Shown here: piece after piece, positions 5,020 to 5,069 of the stretch | How the letters are laid out: every line of letters begins with the position of its first letter | Numbering within the stretch: position 1 is the first letter of the stretch | Origin: Bacteroidales bacterium | GTDB lineage: Bacteria > Bacteroidota > Bacteroidia > Bacteroidales > Muribaculaceae | NCBI GenBank assembly: GCA_004553485.1 | Contig: SFLG01000095.1 | Location: forward strand, 1-5,069 | DNA: 5,069 bases | Direction: 5' to 3' | Notes under the pieces: generated by a model | Database searches by the model: none | What the model saw: only the letters and a program-made list of their open reading frames with translations | Told to the model about the DNA's origin: nothing | Program-made: the position numbers and the translations under genes

Positions 5020-5035
5020 CAAAAATACAAAATTA
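5020..5035 (-). promoter_or_regulatory. Candidate Bacteroidetes-type -7 box(es) upstream of the kinase gene
   Basis: On the minus strand two overlapping-phase matches to the Bacteroidetes -7 consensus TAnnTTTG lie in tandem: TAATTTTG (5035-5028) and TATTTTTG (5027-5020). They are 22-37 nt upstream of the kinase ATG, leaving a short 5' leader. The only TTTG found further upstream (5065-5062) is 26 nt from the first box, longer than the usual 19-21, so the -33 element is weak or absent. The region 4998-5069 holds no other gene that I can support. Confidence 0.45.
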
Positions 5036-5069
5036 TTCTAATCCCCGCCCCATTTCCCCGCCAAAACAT

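Noticed and set aside
5009..5069. Minus-strand ORF of 19 codons starting at the window edge
   Set aside because: Too short, unlike the coding composition of the neighbours, and it overlaps the candidate kinase promoter; it is most likely leader or intergenic sequence.

Overview
The window looks like chromosome of a Bacteroidales bacterium with GC-rich genes, possibly a Muribaculaceae-like gut lineage. The evidence is the AT-rich intergenic DNA, the lack of convincing Shine-Dalgarno sequences, TAnnTTTG-type promoter boxes before the kinase gene, and the protein families: a periplasmic TPR sensor kinase, a divergent EPSP synthase followed by a small membrane-anchored CCGxHEVC protein, and an IVP-type four-helix-bundle protein. 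The lineage is inferred from these features; no database was searched.

Layout: bases 2-130 are the last 42 codons of a sugar-porter MFS transporter on the + strand. It converges on a four-gene minus-strand block read from right to left: a TPR histidine kinase (4997-2703), a four-helix-bundle '23S rRNA intervening-sequence' family protein (2651-2292), aroA (2158-764), and a membrane-anchored protein of unknown function (767-222). The last two overlap by 4 nt (GTGA), so they are probably translationally coupled. A candidate promoter lies just upstream of the kinase. No canonical promoter was seen for the downstream genes, so they may rely on read-through or on the AT-rich arrays. No convincing terminator was found.

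The most interesting structure is the four-helix-bundle gene. At about 44% G+C by hand count it differs sharply from its ~70% G+C neighbours. It is bounded exactly at its start and stop codons by a perfect 18-bp inverted repeat, set inside larger inverted arrays of the heptamer AATTAAG/CTTAATT. A solo array of the same family lies at the other end of the block (203-235) and is a 32/33 inverted match to part of the array upstream of aroA. The kinase gene and the terminal gene both end inside these arrays with the same codons, AAG AAT TAA. Together this suggests a small repeat-bounded cassette, whose non-autonomous repeats may be scattered elsewhere in the genome. It resembles in layout the intervening sequences of bacterial 23S rRNA, but sits outside rRNA.

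Other notable sequence: a perfect 26-bp palindrome inside the linker of the terminal gene, an in-frame 18-bp tandem repeat that adds an acidic tail to EPSP synthase, and stacked 8-bp tandem repeats after the transporter gene.
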